Assembly (NCBI RefSeq): GCF_014207355.1
Contig: NZ_JACHEF010000003.1
Coordinates: forward strand, 533,763-597,762
Source: Mesorhizobium sangaii
GTDB taxonomy: Bacteria > Pseudomonadota > Alphaproteobacteria > Rhizobiales > Rhizobiaceae
Length of the DNA stretch: 64,000 bases
Direction of reading: 5' to 3'
This document shows positions 1 through 9,175 of the stretch, in pieces. The stretch's first letter is position 1, and the number at the start of each line of letters is the position of its first letter. Position numbers and translations under genes: made by a program. The notes beneath the pieces are model-generated. The model had not been told where the DNA came from and ran no database searches. It saw nothing but the letters and a program-made list of their open reading frames with translations.

Positions 1-516
1 GATCAGGCGACTGGTCAGGCCGGCGCAGACAATGCCGAGCACGATCTCGGCACAGCGTGCGACCGCGAGGTCGACGACGAGGTGCGGCTGTCCGAAGGCA
101 GGCAGGCCGATGATCATCGCGGTGTAGCCGGCAAGGGCAGCACCATAGGCTTCGGGGTTGCGCAGCAGCGACGAGACGAAAGTGCAGATGCCGATCCAGA
201 CGGCAAGCACGGTCACCAGCACCCACGGACCGGTGCCGAAGATCGTGGTGATGCCAATCGCCGCCATGCCGCCGGCAAGTGTGCCGAGCAGCCGGTAGAA
301 GCCTTTCGCCAGCACCATGCCGGCGACGGGCTGGGCGACGATGAACACCGTCATCATCGCCCATTGCGGGTGATCGAGCTCAAGGGCATAGGCGACTAGG
401 AGCGCGATCAAGCCGGCCGAAACGGTGCGCAGCGAGAAAATCCAGTCCGAACGCGTCGGTTGCGTCAGCCCGGCCAAACTGGTCTCGAAATAGCCTTTCA
501 GCCGCGCCCAGGTCAC
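1..516 (-). CDS. FUSC-family inner membrane protein, 5' part only
   Basis: The window edge cuts this gene, leaving 172 codons from the N-terminus. Translation gives alternating hydrophobic segments and a first hairpin with HPQWAMMTVFIVAQP followed by GMVLAKGFYRLLGTLAGG, which matches the N-terminal pattern of FUSC (fusaric acid resistance / AaeB-YccS type) proteins, putative aromatic-acid or drug efflux components of the inner membrane. The start is a GTG with GGAG about 8 bases upstream; an ATG two bases earlier runs straight into TGA and cannot be used. It is codirectional with and downstream of parE, 44 bases beyond that gene's stop. Substrate and C-terminal domain cannot be judged from this fragment. 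Confidence 0.72.
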   Translation of the reverse strand, partial: MTWARLKGYFETSLAGLTQPTRSDWIFSLRTVSAGLIALLVAYALELDHPQWAMMTVFIVAQPVAGMVLAKGFYRLLGTLAGGMAAIGITTIFGTGPWVLVTVLAVWIGICTFVSSLLRNPEAYGAALAGYTAMIIGLPAFGQPHLVVDLAVARCAEIVLGIVCAGLTSRLI

Positions 517-560
517 ATGCCGGTCTCCGCAAGTCGAGCCTGTTATGGACCGGCTGGCGG

Positions 561-2633
561 CTAGATATCCAGCACTTCCGTCTCGGCGAATTCGGCGCGT
601 TCCTGAATGAAGCGGAAGCGGGCTTCCGGCTTGGTGCCCATCAGCGCGTCGACCGCGTCCTTGGTGGCGGCCTCGGCGTCGATGACATCGATGCGAAGCA
701 GCGTGCGCTTCCTCGGATCCATGGTGGTTTCCTTGAGCTGCGCGGCCATCATCTCGCCCAGGCCCTTGAAGCGGCCAAGTTCGACCTTGCCGCGCCCGGT
801 GAACTCGGTGCGCAGAAGCTCGTCCTTGTGTGCGTCGTCGCGGGCATAGGCGACCTTGCCGCCTTGCCGGATCGAGTAGAGCGGCGGCACCGCCAGATAG
901 AGATGACCGCCACGCACCAGGGCCGGCATCTCCTGGTAGAAGAAGGTAATCAGCAGCGAGGCGATGTGGGCGCCGTCGACGTCGGCGTCGGTCATGATGA
1001 TGACGCGGTCGTAGCGCAAATCCTCGTCGCGATATTTCGACCTCGTGCCGCAGCCCAGCGCCTGGATCAGGTCCGAAATCTGCTGGTTGCCGGCAAGCTT
1101 GTCATTGCCGGCGCTGGCGACGTTGAGAATCTTGCCGCGCAGGGGCAACACGGCCTGGCTGGCACGGTCGCGTGCCTGTTTGGCCGAGCCGCCGGCCGAG
1201 TCCCCTTCGACGATGAACAGCTCGGCGCCGGCCGCAGCGTTCTGCGTGCAGTCGGCGAGCTTGCCCGGCAGCCGCAATTTGCGCACCGCGCTCTTGCGCG
1301 ACACTTCTTTTTCCTGGCGCCGGCGCACCCGCTCGTCGGCGCGCGCGATCACCCATTCGAGCAGCTTCGAGGCTTCCTGCGGATTGTCGGCCAGCCAATG
1401 ATCGAACGGATCGCGGATCGCGGTCTCGACGATGCGGATTGCCTCGATCGTCGCCAGCCTGTCCTTGGTCTGGCCGACGAATTCGGGCTCCCGGATGAAC
1501 ACCGACAGCATGCCTGCCGCCGAGATCATGACGTCTTCCGAGGTGACGATCGAGGCGCGCTTGTTGCCGACGAGATCGGCATAGGCGCGCAGGCCGCGCG
1601 TCAACACGTTGCGGAAGCCGGCCTCGTGGGTGCCGCCTTCGCCGGTCGGGATGGTGTTGCAGTAGGAATTGATGAAGCCGTCGCCGCCGAACCAGGTCAC
1701 CGCCCATTCGAGCGAGCCATGGCCGCCTTGCCTGTCGCTCTTGCCGGCGAAGATTTCGCGCGTCACCTGGAACTCGTCGCCAAGCGATGCCTTGAGATAG
1801 TCCTTGAGGCCGCCGGGAAAATGGAACTCGGCCTTGGCCGGAGTCGGGTCCTTTTCCTTGATCAGCGATGGATCGCAGGTCCAGCGGATTTCGACGCCGC
1901 CGAACAGATAGGCTTTCGATCGCGTCATGCGATAGAGCCGCGCCGGCTCGAACGCAGCGCCCTTGCCGAAAATCTGCTCGTCGGGGTGGAAGCGGATTTT
2001 CGTGCCGCGCCGGTTGTGAACCTCGCCCAGTTGCTCCAGGCCTGTCACCGGGACGCCGCGCGAAAAGCGCTGGCGATAAAGCTGACGGCCCCGCGCGACC
2101 TCGACCTCAAGATGGTCCGACAGCGCGTTGACCACGGAGACGCCAACGCCATGCAGGCCGCCTGAGGTCTCGTAGACCTTCGAGTCGAACTTGCCGCCCG
2201 AATGCAGCGTCGTCATGATCACTTCGAGCGCCGGCTTCTTGAATTTCGGATGCGGATCGACCGGGATGCCGCGACCGTTGTCGGTGACAGCGAGATAGCC
2301 GTCGGCAGAGAGCTCGACATCGATGAAGGTGGCATGGCCGGCGACCGCCTCGTCCATCGAATTGTCGATGACCTCGGCGAACAGGTGGTGCATCGCCTTG
2401 TCGTCGGTGCCGCCGATATACATGCCTGGCCGGCGGCGCACCGGCTCCAGCCCTTCCAGAACCTCGATGTCGGCGGCGCTATAGCCTTCGCTGCCATCCT
2501 TGGTCGCGGCGGGACGCCTGGTCGCCTGCACCAGCGGATCCGCCGGACGCGCCGGCGTGCGCACCGGTTGCGGCTGCTTGTCCAGATTGCCGAAAAGATC
2601 GTTGTTGTCGTCCATGCCTGCCATAGAGTCCAA
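561..2633 (-). CDS. parE: DNA topoisomerase IV subunit B (ParE)
   Basis: ATPase subunit of topoisomerase IV, which decatenates daughter chromosomes together with ParC. The 690-residue product shows the GHKL ATPase motifs in order: [11 protein letters not shown] (about 87-97), DNGRGIPVD (about 118-126) and [15 protein letters not shown] (about 158-172). Further on come the Toprim motif [15 protein letters not shown], the acidic cluster [13 protein letters not shown] and FKGLGEM near the C-terminus. ParE rather than GyrB is favoured because the long GyrB C-terminal insert is absent and the N-terminal extension with DNNDLFGN is common in rhizobial ParE. The first ATG is used; two further Met codons within seven residues are possible starts. 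A LexA-type box lies 54 bases upstream. Confidence 0.96.
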   Translation of the reverse strand: MDSMAGMDDNNDLFGNLDKQPQPVRTPARPADPLVQATRRPAATKDGSEGYSAADIEVLEGLEPVRRRPGMYIGGTDDKAMHHLFAEVIDNSMDEAVAGHATFIDVELSADGYLAVTDNGRGIPVDPHPKFKKPALEVIMTTLHSGGKFDSKVYETSGGLHGVGVSVVNALSDHLEVEVARGRQLYRQRFSRGVPVTGLEQLGEVHNRRGTKIRFHPDEQIFGKGAAFEPARLYRMTRSKAYLFGGVEIRWTCDPSLIKEKDPTPAKAEFHFPGGLKDYLKASLGDEFQVTREIFAGKSDRQGGHGSLEWAVTWFGGDGFINSYCNTIPTGEGGTHEAGFRNVLTRGLRAYADLVGNKRASIVTSEDVMISAAGMLSVFIREPEFVGQTKDRLATIEAIRIVETAIRDPFDHWLADNPQEASKLLEWVIARADERVRRRQEKEVSRKSAVRKLRLPGKLADCTQNAAAGAELFIVEGDSAGGSAKQARDRASQAVLPLRGKILNVASAGNDKLAGNQQISDLIQALGCGTRSKYRDEDLRYDRVIIMTDADVDGAHIASLLITFFYQEMPALVRGGHLYLAVPPLYSIRQGGKVAYARDDAHKDELLRTEFTGRGKVELGRFKGLGEMMAAQLKETTMDPRKRTLLRIDVIDAEAATKDAVDALMGTKPEARFRFIQERAEFAETEVLDI

Positions 2634-2686
2634 TGCTGCGAATCACCTCGCGATACTGGCACGCTTTTTAGCGCCAAGCGACCGAG

Positions 2687-2701
2687 GTTCCTGTTCCGTT
2701 C
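2687..2701 (-). promoter_or_regulatory. Putative LexA (SOS) box upstream of parE
   Basis: The plus strand reads GTTC, seven bases, GTTC, which is the direct-repeat LexA operator used in alphaproteobacteria. It lies 54 bases upstream of the parE start, a sensible operator position, within the divergent parE-cpaB intergenic region. parE has been listed among LexA-regulated genes of alphaproteobacteria (from memory of comparative work). A chance match to eight fixed bases is possible, so this is less certain than the dinB site. Confidence 0.55.
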
Positions 2702-2852
2702 AGGGAATTGCCCGTCCTAACCCAGAACCATTCGATAACCAATCCGGCGGAAATAGGTCAAATGCCACCGCGTTGGATTCCTGATTCTTTAACAATGCCG
2801 CCTAGCATGAACCCAACAAAACAAGAAACTGCGGGTATCAGGGGTTTCGGGC

Positions 2853-3788
2853 GTGAGGGGCAAGGCCATATCGATGATCGGCATCGCCGCCGTTTTTGGC
2901 GCGATATCGATCTTTGCCGCGGATTTCTGGGTCAAGAGCCAGGCCAGGGCAGATAGCGAAGCGAAGACGGCGTCGATCCCCGCGCCAGTTGCACCCAAGA
3001 TCGAGTTCAAGACCATCGTGGTGGCCAATGCCCCCTTGCGCTATGGCATGGAGCTCGACCGCACGAAGCTCAGTGAGATTCCCTGGCCGCAGGATTCCCT
3101 GCCGCAGGGCGCCTTCCCGACCATCGATGGATTGCTTGGCGATGGCAATCGCGTGGTGCTGACGCCCATCGAGGTCAACGAGCCGGTGCTGCTCACCAAG
3201 CTGTCGGGGCCAAATGGCCGCGCGACGCTCTCCAACATGCTGACGGCCGGAATGCGGGCGGTGACCATCCGTACCGACGAGATTGCCGGTGTCGGCGGCT
3301 TCGTCACGCCGGGCGACCGGGTCGACGTCGTGCTGACGCGCGATGCCGGCGAGATCCAGGAGGTGGCCAAGAACGCGCAAGGCGCCGCCGGTTCGACCAT
3401 CACCTCCGAGATTGTCGTCTCCGATGCCAAGGTGCTGAGCGTCGGGCAGGGCGCCGACGAGCGCCAGACGACGCCGCAGATCGCCAATTCGGTGACCATC
3501 GAGGTGACGACAGAAGGCGCCAAGAAAGTGGCGCTTGCCCGCACCGTCGGCACGCTGTCGCTGTCGTTGCGCTCCTCCAGCGATGGCGGTGACGGCAAGA
3601 ACGGCGTCACCACCATCTCTTCGTTCGGCGGATCGGTCGCCTCCAACGTGCAGGCCGCGGCCAGTTCGTTGTTCAATGCCGTGGCGAAAGAGCCGGAGAA
3701 ACCGAAATTCAAGACGGTCATCGTGACACGCGGCACGAAGGCAGAGGAATACCAGGTTCCTTCGCCGGATTCGCCGGACCAGAAATAG
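2853..3788 (+). CDS. cpaB: Flp pilus assembly protein CpaB (RcpC)
   Basis: Periplasmic component of the Tad/Flp pilus secretion channel, thought to stabilise the CpaC secretin. The 311-residue protein has one N-terminal membrane anchor (about residues 8-25), a SAF-like segment where TIVVANAPLRYGMELDRTKL occurs, and the RcpC-type core with VTIRTDEIAGVGGFVTPGDR followed by VDVVLTRD. The start is GTG with AGGGG about 9 bases upstream; an in-frame ATG at 2874 would shorten the anchor and is less likely. It is the first gene of a run of eight codirectional pilus genes and is divergent from parE. No pilin or prepilin peptidase precedes it. Confidence 0.93.
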   Translation: MRGKAISMIGIAAVFGAISIFAADFWVKSQARADSEAKTASIPAPVAPKIEFKTIVVANAPLRYGMELDRTKLSEIPWPQDSLPQGAFPTIDGLLGDGNRVVLTPIEVNEPVLLTKLSGPNGRATLSNMLTAGMRAVTIRTDEIAGVGGFVTPGDRVDVVLTRDAGEIQEVAKNAQGAAGSTITSEIVVSDAKVLSVGQGADERQTTPQIANSVTIEVTTEGAKKVALARTVGTLSLSLRSSSDGGDGKNGVTTISSFGGSVASNVQAAASSLFNAVAKEPEKPKFKTVIVTRGTKAEEYQVPSPDSPDQK

Positions 3789-3820
3789 AAACCAGTGGGG
3801 ACTGGGTGAGGGACGGGACA

Positions 3821-5266
3821 ATGTTCGGGCTGATTACATATCGGGTCATGGGACGGTTGCGCGTGTTGCGCACCGTGGCTGTGGCGGCTTTACTGGCTGC
3901 CGCAGCGATGCTGGCCTTCGGCACCTCGGCAAGGGCCGACAACGACATAGTCTATGTGTCGACGACCAAGAATGCGTCGATCAAGGTGGCCAAGGGCAAG
4001 CCGAAGACGATCATGACCAGCGCCGCTTTCTACCAGATCGTCATCGGCGATCCGGAGATCGCCAACGTCAATCCGCTGACAGACAAATCCTTCTACGTGC
4101 TCGGCAACAACCTCGGCACCACCGGCATCGCGCTGTTCAATGAGAAGAAGCAGCTTGTCGGCACCGTCGACATCGAGGTGACGCTCGACACCGACCAACT
4201 GGCCAGCACCATCCGCGCCAGCGTGCCGGACGCCAGGATCAAGGTCGGCTCGGCCAATGGCCGTGTCGTGCTGTCGGGCGAGGCTGATGACGCGGTCGCC
4301 GCCGAAAAGGCAAACAAGATCGCGACGCGTTTTTCCGGCGCCGAGGAGGTGATCAACTCGGTCAACATCTCGTCGTCGCAGCAAGTCCAGCTCAACGTCC
4401 GCTTCGTCGAGATCAACCGCCAGGCAGGTCAGGATCTCGGCGCCAAATACAGCGCCAATTTCGCCTACGGCCTCGGCGGGCGCGACGTCACCATCGATCC
4501 GGGTACCCTGCCGGGGGCCGGGACCGGCGAGATCATCGGCCGGTTGCTGTCGAACGGTGTGTCGATCGATATCGCCATCAAGGCGCTGGAAGAGCGCGGC
4601 CTGGCCCGCCGGTTGGCCGAACCGAACCTGATCGCCCGTTCCGGCCAGACGGCAAGCTTTCTCGCCGGCGGCGAATTTCCGATCCCGGTCTCCGAGGACA
4701 ACGGCAAGATTTCGGTCACCTACAAGAAATACGGCGTCAGCCTGGATTTCACGCCGACGGTGCTGAAGGACGGGTTGGTCAGTCTGGACATCGCGCCGGA
4801 AGTCTCTTCGATCGACGCGTCGGCCTCCTACAATATCGGCAGCATATCGGTGCCCGGCTTCATCGTGCGCCGCGCCAGGACGTCGGTCGACCTGAAGAAT
4901 GGCCAGAGCTTCATGATCGCCGGATTGCTGCAGTCGCAAAACGACATCACCACGTCGCGCATTCCCGGGCTTGGCAAAATGCCGGTGCTTGGGGCGCTGT
5001 TTTCGTCGAAATCCTATCAGCGGCGCGAGACCGACCTGGTCATGATCGTCACGCCCTATCTGGTCAAGCCGGTCGATCCGTCGAAGAAACTAATCGTGCC
5101 GACCGACGGTACGCAGGCGGCCAGCAACGCCGACTATTTTCTCAACAACACCGACGAAGTGAAGACCTCCGACACCAATCGCGCGTTGGCAATGGCCGGC
5201 GGCACAGTCGCGCAACCGGCTGCCGTAACCACGGTCGGGCATTTCCTTGACCTGCCGAAGGACTGA
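3821..5266 (+). CDS. cpaC: Outer membrane secretin CpaC (RcpA) of the Tad pilus
   Basis: Forms the outer membrane pore of the Tad/Flp pilus. The 481-residue product has a signal peptide ending near SARADND, an N-terminal pilus-secretin domain (FYQIVIGDPEIANVNPL), a BON-like stretch (RIKVGSANGRVVLSGEA) and a C-terminal secretin domain with LAEPNLIARSGQTASFLAGG and the closing DLVMIVTPYLVKP. I chose the ATG preceded by GAGGGACGGG; a GTG 15 bases earlier also has a GGGGA in front and cannot be excluded. It lies 32 bases after cpaB. Confidence 0.94.
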   Translation: MFGLITYRVMGRLRVLRTVAVAALLAAAAMLAFGTSARADNDIVYVSTTKNASIKVAKGKPKTIMTSAAFYQIVIGDPEIANVNPLTDKSFYVLGNNLGTTGIALFNEKKQLVGTVDIEVTLDTDQLASTIRASVPDARIKVGSANGRVVLSGEADDAVAAEKANKIATRFSGAEEVINSVNISSSQQVQLNVRFVEINRQAGQDLGAKYSANFAYGLGGRDVTIDPGTLPGAGTGEIIGRLLSNGVSIDIAIKALEERGLARRLAEPNLIARSGQTASFLAGGEFPIPVSEDNGKISVTYKKYGVSLDFTPTVLKDGLVSLDIAPEVSSIDASASYNIGSISVPGFIVRRARTSVDLKNGQSFMIAGLLQSQNDITTSRIPGLGKMPVLGALFSSKSYQRRETDLVMIVTPYLVKPVDPSKKLIVPTDGTQAASNADYFLNNTDEVKTSDTNRALAMAGGTVAQPAAVTTVGHFLDLPKD

Positions 5267-5270
5267 AACC

Positions 5271-5540
5271 ATGCGTCTGGTCTCGAGATCGAGCATCGCC
5301 TTGCTGCTGGCCGGCTTCGCCGCCGGCTGCACCAGCGACGACTATGTGCGCACCGAAGGGGTGACGCCGGCCGCTGGCAATGCGCAAGCCGCCGACACCG
5401 TCATGCAGATGGTCGATCCCTGGAAATACGGTGTCCAGAACACAAAACTTCTCGTTCCAGCCCAGCGCGGCGACGCGGTGGCCATCACTCCCGATCAGGC
5501 GGCCGGCGCGAAGGCGTCGCAATCCACGACAGGCAACTGA
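5271..5540 (+). CDS. Small lipoprotein in the place of CpaD
   Basis: An 89-residue protein that begins four bases after cpaC. It has a lipoprotein signal with a lipobox ending in FAAGC (Cys 20) followed by a short acidic and hydrophilic chain containing DTVMQMVDPWKYG. This is the slot that CpaD, a lipoprotein of roughly 200-230 residues, occupies in most tad operons, but the protein is far shorter and I see none of the CpaD features I remember. It may be a distinct small pilotin-like or assembly lipoprotein. I do not recognise a named family. The ATG is preferred over an upstream start at 5247, which would spoil the signal peptide. Confidence 0.8.
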   Translation: MRLVSRSSIALLLAGFAAGCTSDDYVRTEGVTPAAGNAQAADTVMQMVDPWKYGVQNTKLLVPAQRGDAVAITPDQAAGAKASQSTTGN

Positions 5541-5572
5541 TCCAACAGGCGGCGACCGGACAGGCTGACAGA

Positions 5573-6787
5573 ATGGCAAACGGCATCAAGACCAGGAAGA
5601 TCCTGCTCGTATCGACCGACAGGACCTTTGTGCAGGACACGCGGACTGCATTCGCCGCCTCCGAAGTCATCCAGCTGTCGACAGTGGAAAAGAATGTCAC
5701 GGAGCTGCGCGGCGAGATCCAGGAAGCCGATTTCGGCGCCATCATCGTCGACATGGATGCGGCAAGGCTGGAGGAGGTCGAGTCGCTGCAGCGCATCATG
5801 CGCCGGCTGGAGGACAAGGTGCCGGTCGTCGTCGTCACCCAGGAGTTCAATGCCGCCGCGGTGCGCATCCTGGTGCAGCTCAAGGTCGCGGATTTCCTGG
5901 TCAAGCCGATCACCACCGCCGACCTGGTACGCTCCGTCGTGCGGGCTCTGCAAGGGCCCGGGCGCGAGGAAAACACCGAGTCGCAGATCTACACCTTCAT
6001 GCCGGCCGCCGGCGGCGTCGGCACCACGACGCTGGCGCTGCAGACCGCCTTCCAGCTGCATCACTCGGTGGCGCGCGGCGCGTCGACTTGCGTGGTCGAC
6101 CTCAACTTCCAGCAGGGCGCCTGTGCCGAATATCTCGACCTCGAACCGCGTTTCGACATCACCGAGATCGAGAACCAGCCCGAACGCCTCGACCGGCAAC
6201 TGCTCGACGTGATGCTGTCGAAGCATGCCAGCGGGCTATGCGTGCTGGCGGCGCCGACGCATCCAGCGGAAATGCGCTCGTTCAAGACCGATGTCGTGGT
6301 GCGGATGCTGGACCTCGTTTCGGCTTATTTCGACAATGTCGTCATCGACATGCCGCGCACCTGGTTTCCGTGGACGGAGACGGTGCTGCTCGGTTCCAAC
6401 AAACTCTACATCGTCGCCGAAATGACGGTGCCGTGCCTGCGCCACACGCAGCGCCTGATCCAGGCGGTCTACGAAACGGCCGGCAAGGAAGTGAAGCCCA
6501 ACGTCATCGTCAACCGTTTCGAGCAAAAGATGTTCGACAACGGCATCAAGCAGGCGGACGTGCAGGAAATCCTCGGCGAGCATTTCGTCGGCGGCATTGC
6601 CAACAACTACCGGCTGGTGCGCGAGGCGGTCGACCGCGGCGTGCCGCTGCACGAGATCGACCCGAACGCCAATGTCGTCAACGATCTGAAGAAGATCATC
6701 CTGCCGGAGGAAGCAGTCCAACCGCGGGCGAAATCGCGCTCGCTGTTTGGCATGGGCCGGGGATTGCTGAAGAGGAAGGCCGGATGA
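5573..6787 (+). CDS. cpaE: Pilus localisation ATPase-like protein CpaE (TadZ)
   Basis: MinD/ParA-superfamily protein that places the Tad apparatus in the cell. Residues about 1-125 form a receiver-like domain (ILLVSTDRTF, IIVDMD, VADFLVKPI), followed by an ATPase-like domain from about residue 138. The Walker A position reads AAGGVGTTTLAL: both the deviant signature lysine and the P-loop lysine are replaced, as in atypical TadZ/CpaE proteins, so ATP hydrolysis is doubtful. VVDLNFQQG and NVVIDMPRTWFPWTE correspond to the A' and Walker B regions. 404 residues is normal. The stop overlaps the cpaF start by four bases (ATGA), so the two are probably translationally coupled. Confidence 0.93.
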   Translation: MANGIKTRKILLVSTDRTFVQDTRTAFAASEVIQLSTVEKNVTELRGEIQEADFGAIIVDMDAARLEEVESLQRIMRRLEDKVPVVVVTQEFNAAAVRILVQLKVADFLVKPITTADLVRSVVRALQGPGREENTESQIYTFMPAAGGVGTTTLALQTAFQLHHSVARGASTCVVDLNFQQGACAEYLDLEPRFDITEIENQPERLDRQLLDVMLSKHASGLCVLAAPTHPAEMRSFKTDVVVRMLDLVSAYFDNVVIDMPRTWFPWTETVLLGSNKLYIVAEMTVPCLRHTQRLIQAVYETAGKEVKPNVIVNRFEQKMFDNGIKQADVQEILGEHFVGGIANNYRLVREAVDRGVPLHEIDPNANVVNDLKKIILPEEAVQPRAKSRSLFGMGRGLLKRKAG

Positions 6788-8205
6788 CCAGTCGCTTTTC
6801 TACCCTGCAGAACCGCGATGCGCGTCCGCAGCGCGCTGCCGAGCCGATGCCAGTCGCGCATCATCCCGTCGTCATTCCGACGAACAGAAAGGCTTTGACG
6901 GCAAAGCCGGAAGCCGCACCGGCAAAGAACGCCAACAAGGTGCTCGATGCGCGCGTTCGTATCCACCGGCTGCTGCTCGAGGAGATCAACCTTGTCGCGC
7001 TGGAGCGTTTGCCCAAGGATGAGATGCGCCGGCAAGTATTTGATTTCGTGTCGGAAAAGACCAAGCAAGAGCGGATGGCGATCAACACAGTCGAGCTTGA
7101 CGCGCTGGTCGACGACATCGTCGACGAGATGGTCGGCCTCGGTCCGCTGGAGCCGTTGCTCAAGGATCCCGACATCAACGACATCCTGATCAACGGCCAC
7201 CAGAACTGCTTTGTCGAAAAGAAGGGCAAGCTGCAGCCCGTCCATATTCCGTTCAAGGACGAGGCGCATCTGCTGCGCATCGTCAACAAGATCGTCGCCG
7301 CGGTCGGCCGCCGTGTCGACGAATCGCAGCCGATGGTCGACGCGCGCATGCTGGACGGCTCGCGTTTCAACGCGGCCATCCGCCCGGTTGCGGTCGACGG
7401 GCCGCTGGTGTCGATCCGCAAGTTCTCCAAGAACAAGCTCGGCCTGCACAAGCTGGTCGAGTTCGGCGCCATCACCCAGAACATGGCCGAGGTGCTGGCG
7501 GCGGCCGTGCATGCCCGCAAAACGACGATCATTTCGGGCGGCACAGGCACCGGCAAGACGACCATGCTCAATGCGTTGTCGGCTTTCATCCCGGAAGATG
7601 AGCGGCTGATCACCATCGAGGACGCGGCCGAACTGCAGCTGCAGCAGCCGCATGTCGCTCGCATGGAGACGCGCCCAGCCAACATCGAGGGCAATGGCGA
7701 ACTGAAGCAGCGCGATCTGGTCAAGAACGCGCTGCGCATGCGCCCCGACCGCGTCATCCTCGGCGAGTGCCGCGGCGAGGAGGCTTTCGACATGCTGCAG
7801 GCGATGAACACCGGCCACGAAGGATCGATGGCGACCATCCATGCCAACACGCCGCGCGACGCCATTTCCCGGCTCGAGCAGATGCTTGGCATGACCGGCA
7901 TGCCGATGACGGTGCAGTCGATCCGTAGCCAGATCGCCAGCGCGCTCGACCTTATCGTGCAACTGACGCGCCTGTCCGACGGCAAGCGCAAGGTGACCAG
8001 CGTCGCCGAGGTGACCGGCATGGAAGGCGATGTCATCCAGATGCAGGAGATTTTCCGCTTCGTGCGCACCGGCATGGACGCCGACGGCAAGATCCTCGGC
8101 CACTACGAGGCGACCGGCATTCGGCCGCGTTTTCTCGAGGATCTGCGCGCCATGGGCATCGAGTTCCCCGGGCGATACTTCGAACCCGGCCGGCCGCAGG
8201 AGTAG
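6784..8205 (+). CDS. cpaF: Tad pilus assembly ATPase CpaF (TadA)
   Basis: Type II/IV secretion-type hexameric ATPase that powers assembly and retraction of the pilus. The 473-residue product has a disordered N-terminus (about 1-55), an N-terminal domain ending with LKDPDINDILINGHQNCFVE, Walker A GGTGTGKTT near residues 252-260, ITIEDAAELQLQQPHVARME, the Asp-box/Walker B region RPDRVILGECRGEEAFDML, and the His box MATIHANTPRDAISRLE. All catalytic motifs are intact. It starts with ATGA overlapping cpaE and ends three bases before tadB. Confidence 0.96.
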   Translation: MTSRFSTLQNRDARPQRAAEPMPVAHHPVVIPTNRKALTAKPEAAPAKNANKVLDARVRIHRLLLEEINLVALERLPKDEMRRQVFDFVSEKTKQERMAINTVELDALVDDIVDEMVGLGPLEPLLKDPDINDILINGHQNCFVEKKGKLQPVHIPFKDEAHLLRIVNKIVAAVGRRVDESQPMVDARMLDGSRFNAAIRPVAVDGPLVSIRKFSKNKLGLHKLVEFGAITQNMAEVLAAAVHARKTTIISGGTGTGKTTMLNALSAFIPEDERLITIEDAAELQLQQPHVARMETRPANIEGNGELKQRDLVKNALRMRPDRVILGECRGEEAFDMLQAMNTGHEGSMATIHANTPRDAISRLEQMLGMTGMPMTVQSIRSQIASALDLIVQLTRLSDGKRKVTSVAEVTGMEGDVIQMQEIFRFVRTGMDADGKILGHYEATGIRPRFLEDLRAMGIEFPGRYFEPGRPQE

Positions 8206-8208
8206 CCA

Positions 8209-9174
8209 GTGTTCGACGGGCTCAGCGCGATCTATGTCGTCTATGCCGCGGCAGCACTTACCGGCATCCTGATCGCCGAGGCCTGCTACCTGCTTTACGC
8301 CGGCCGCAGCGACAAGCGCACCGCCATCAACAGGCGCATGAAACTGCAGGAAAACACCATCAGCCAGGAGCAAGTGCTTGTGCAACTGCGCAAGGAGCGC
8401 GGCCTTGACGCGGGTACGTCGCTGTTCTCGCCGGAACGGTTCCGCGCCTTGCGAACCCAGTCTGGCATGGTCATGCCGCTGCCGAAATTCGTGATGACCA
8501 CCTGCGGCGTGGCATTCGCAGCGGCACTGGCAGCCATGTGGTACGGCTTGCCGCCGCTGCTCGGGCTCGTCCTGTTTGTCATGCTTGTGCCGATACTGCC
8601 GGTAATGACGCTGCGCTTCAAACGCGGCCGCCGTCTGAAGCGGTTCGGCGCGCAACTGCCGGAGGCACTGGAACTGATCACGCGTGGCCTGAAGGCCGGC
8701 CATCCGGTGCCGGTGGCGATCGCCATGGTGGCGCGCGAGATGCCCGACCCGATCGGCAGCGAATTCGGCGTCATCGCCGACGAGGTGACCTATGGATCGG
8801 ACCTGGTTTCGGCCTTGAACTCGCTGTTCGACCGGGTCGGCCATGAGGACCTGCCGCTGTTCGTCACCGCCGTCTCGATCCAGAGCAGTTCGGGCGGTAA
8901 TCTGCGCGAGATCCTCGACGGCCTGGCGTTGACGATCCGCGAGCGTGGCAAGCTGCGCCGCAAGGTGCGCGCCATTTCGACCGAAGGCCGCATGTCGGCC
9001 TACATTCTGACGGCGATACCGGCGCTGTTGTTTGCCGCCATCATGGCACTGATGCCAGCCTTCTACCGCAACGTCTGGGGTGAGCCGCTGACCTGGTACC
9101 TGATTGGCGGCTCGGTCGCTTGGCTGATGCTGGGCAATCTGATGATGTTCAAGATGTCGAATTTCAGGTTCTGA
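8209..9174 (+). CDS. tadB: Tad pilus inner membrane platform protein TadB
   Basis: One of the paired GspF-type membrane proteins that form the platform on which CpaF acts. The 321 residues carry an N-terminal transmembrane segment, two central hydrophobic segments near 90-135, the T2SSF domain (LPEALELITRGLKAGHPVPV, SIQSSSGGNLREILDGL) and a pair of C-terminal membrane helices. The start is GTG, three bases after the cpaF stop. It is followed by tadC after a single base, and the two proteins are the same length (321 residues) without being obvious recent duplicates. Confidence 0.93.
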   Translation: MFDGLSAIYVVYAAAALTGILIAEACYLLYAGRSDKRTAINRRMKLQENTISQEQVLVQLRKERGLDAGTSLFSPERFRALRTQSGMVMPLPKFVMTTCGVAFAAALAAMWYGLPPLLGLVLFVMLVPILPVMTLRFKRGRRLKRFGAQLPEALELITRGLKAGHPVPVAIAMVAREMPDPIGSEFGVIADEVTYGSDLVSALNSLFDRVGHEDLPLFVTAVSIQSSSGGNLREILDGLALTIRERGKLRRKVRAISTEGRMSAYILTAIPALLFAAIMALMPAFYRNVWGEPLTWYLIGGSVAWLMLGNLMMFKMSNFRF

Positions 9175-9175
9175 C

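Noticed and set aside
828-2165. A 445-codon frame opposite parE
   Set aside because: Antisense of the ParE ATPase and Toprim regions; no domain or ribosome site.
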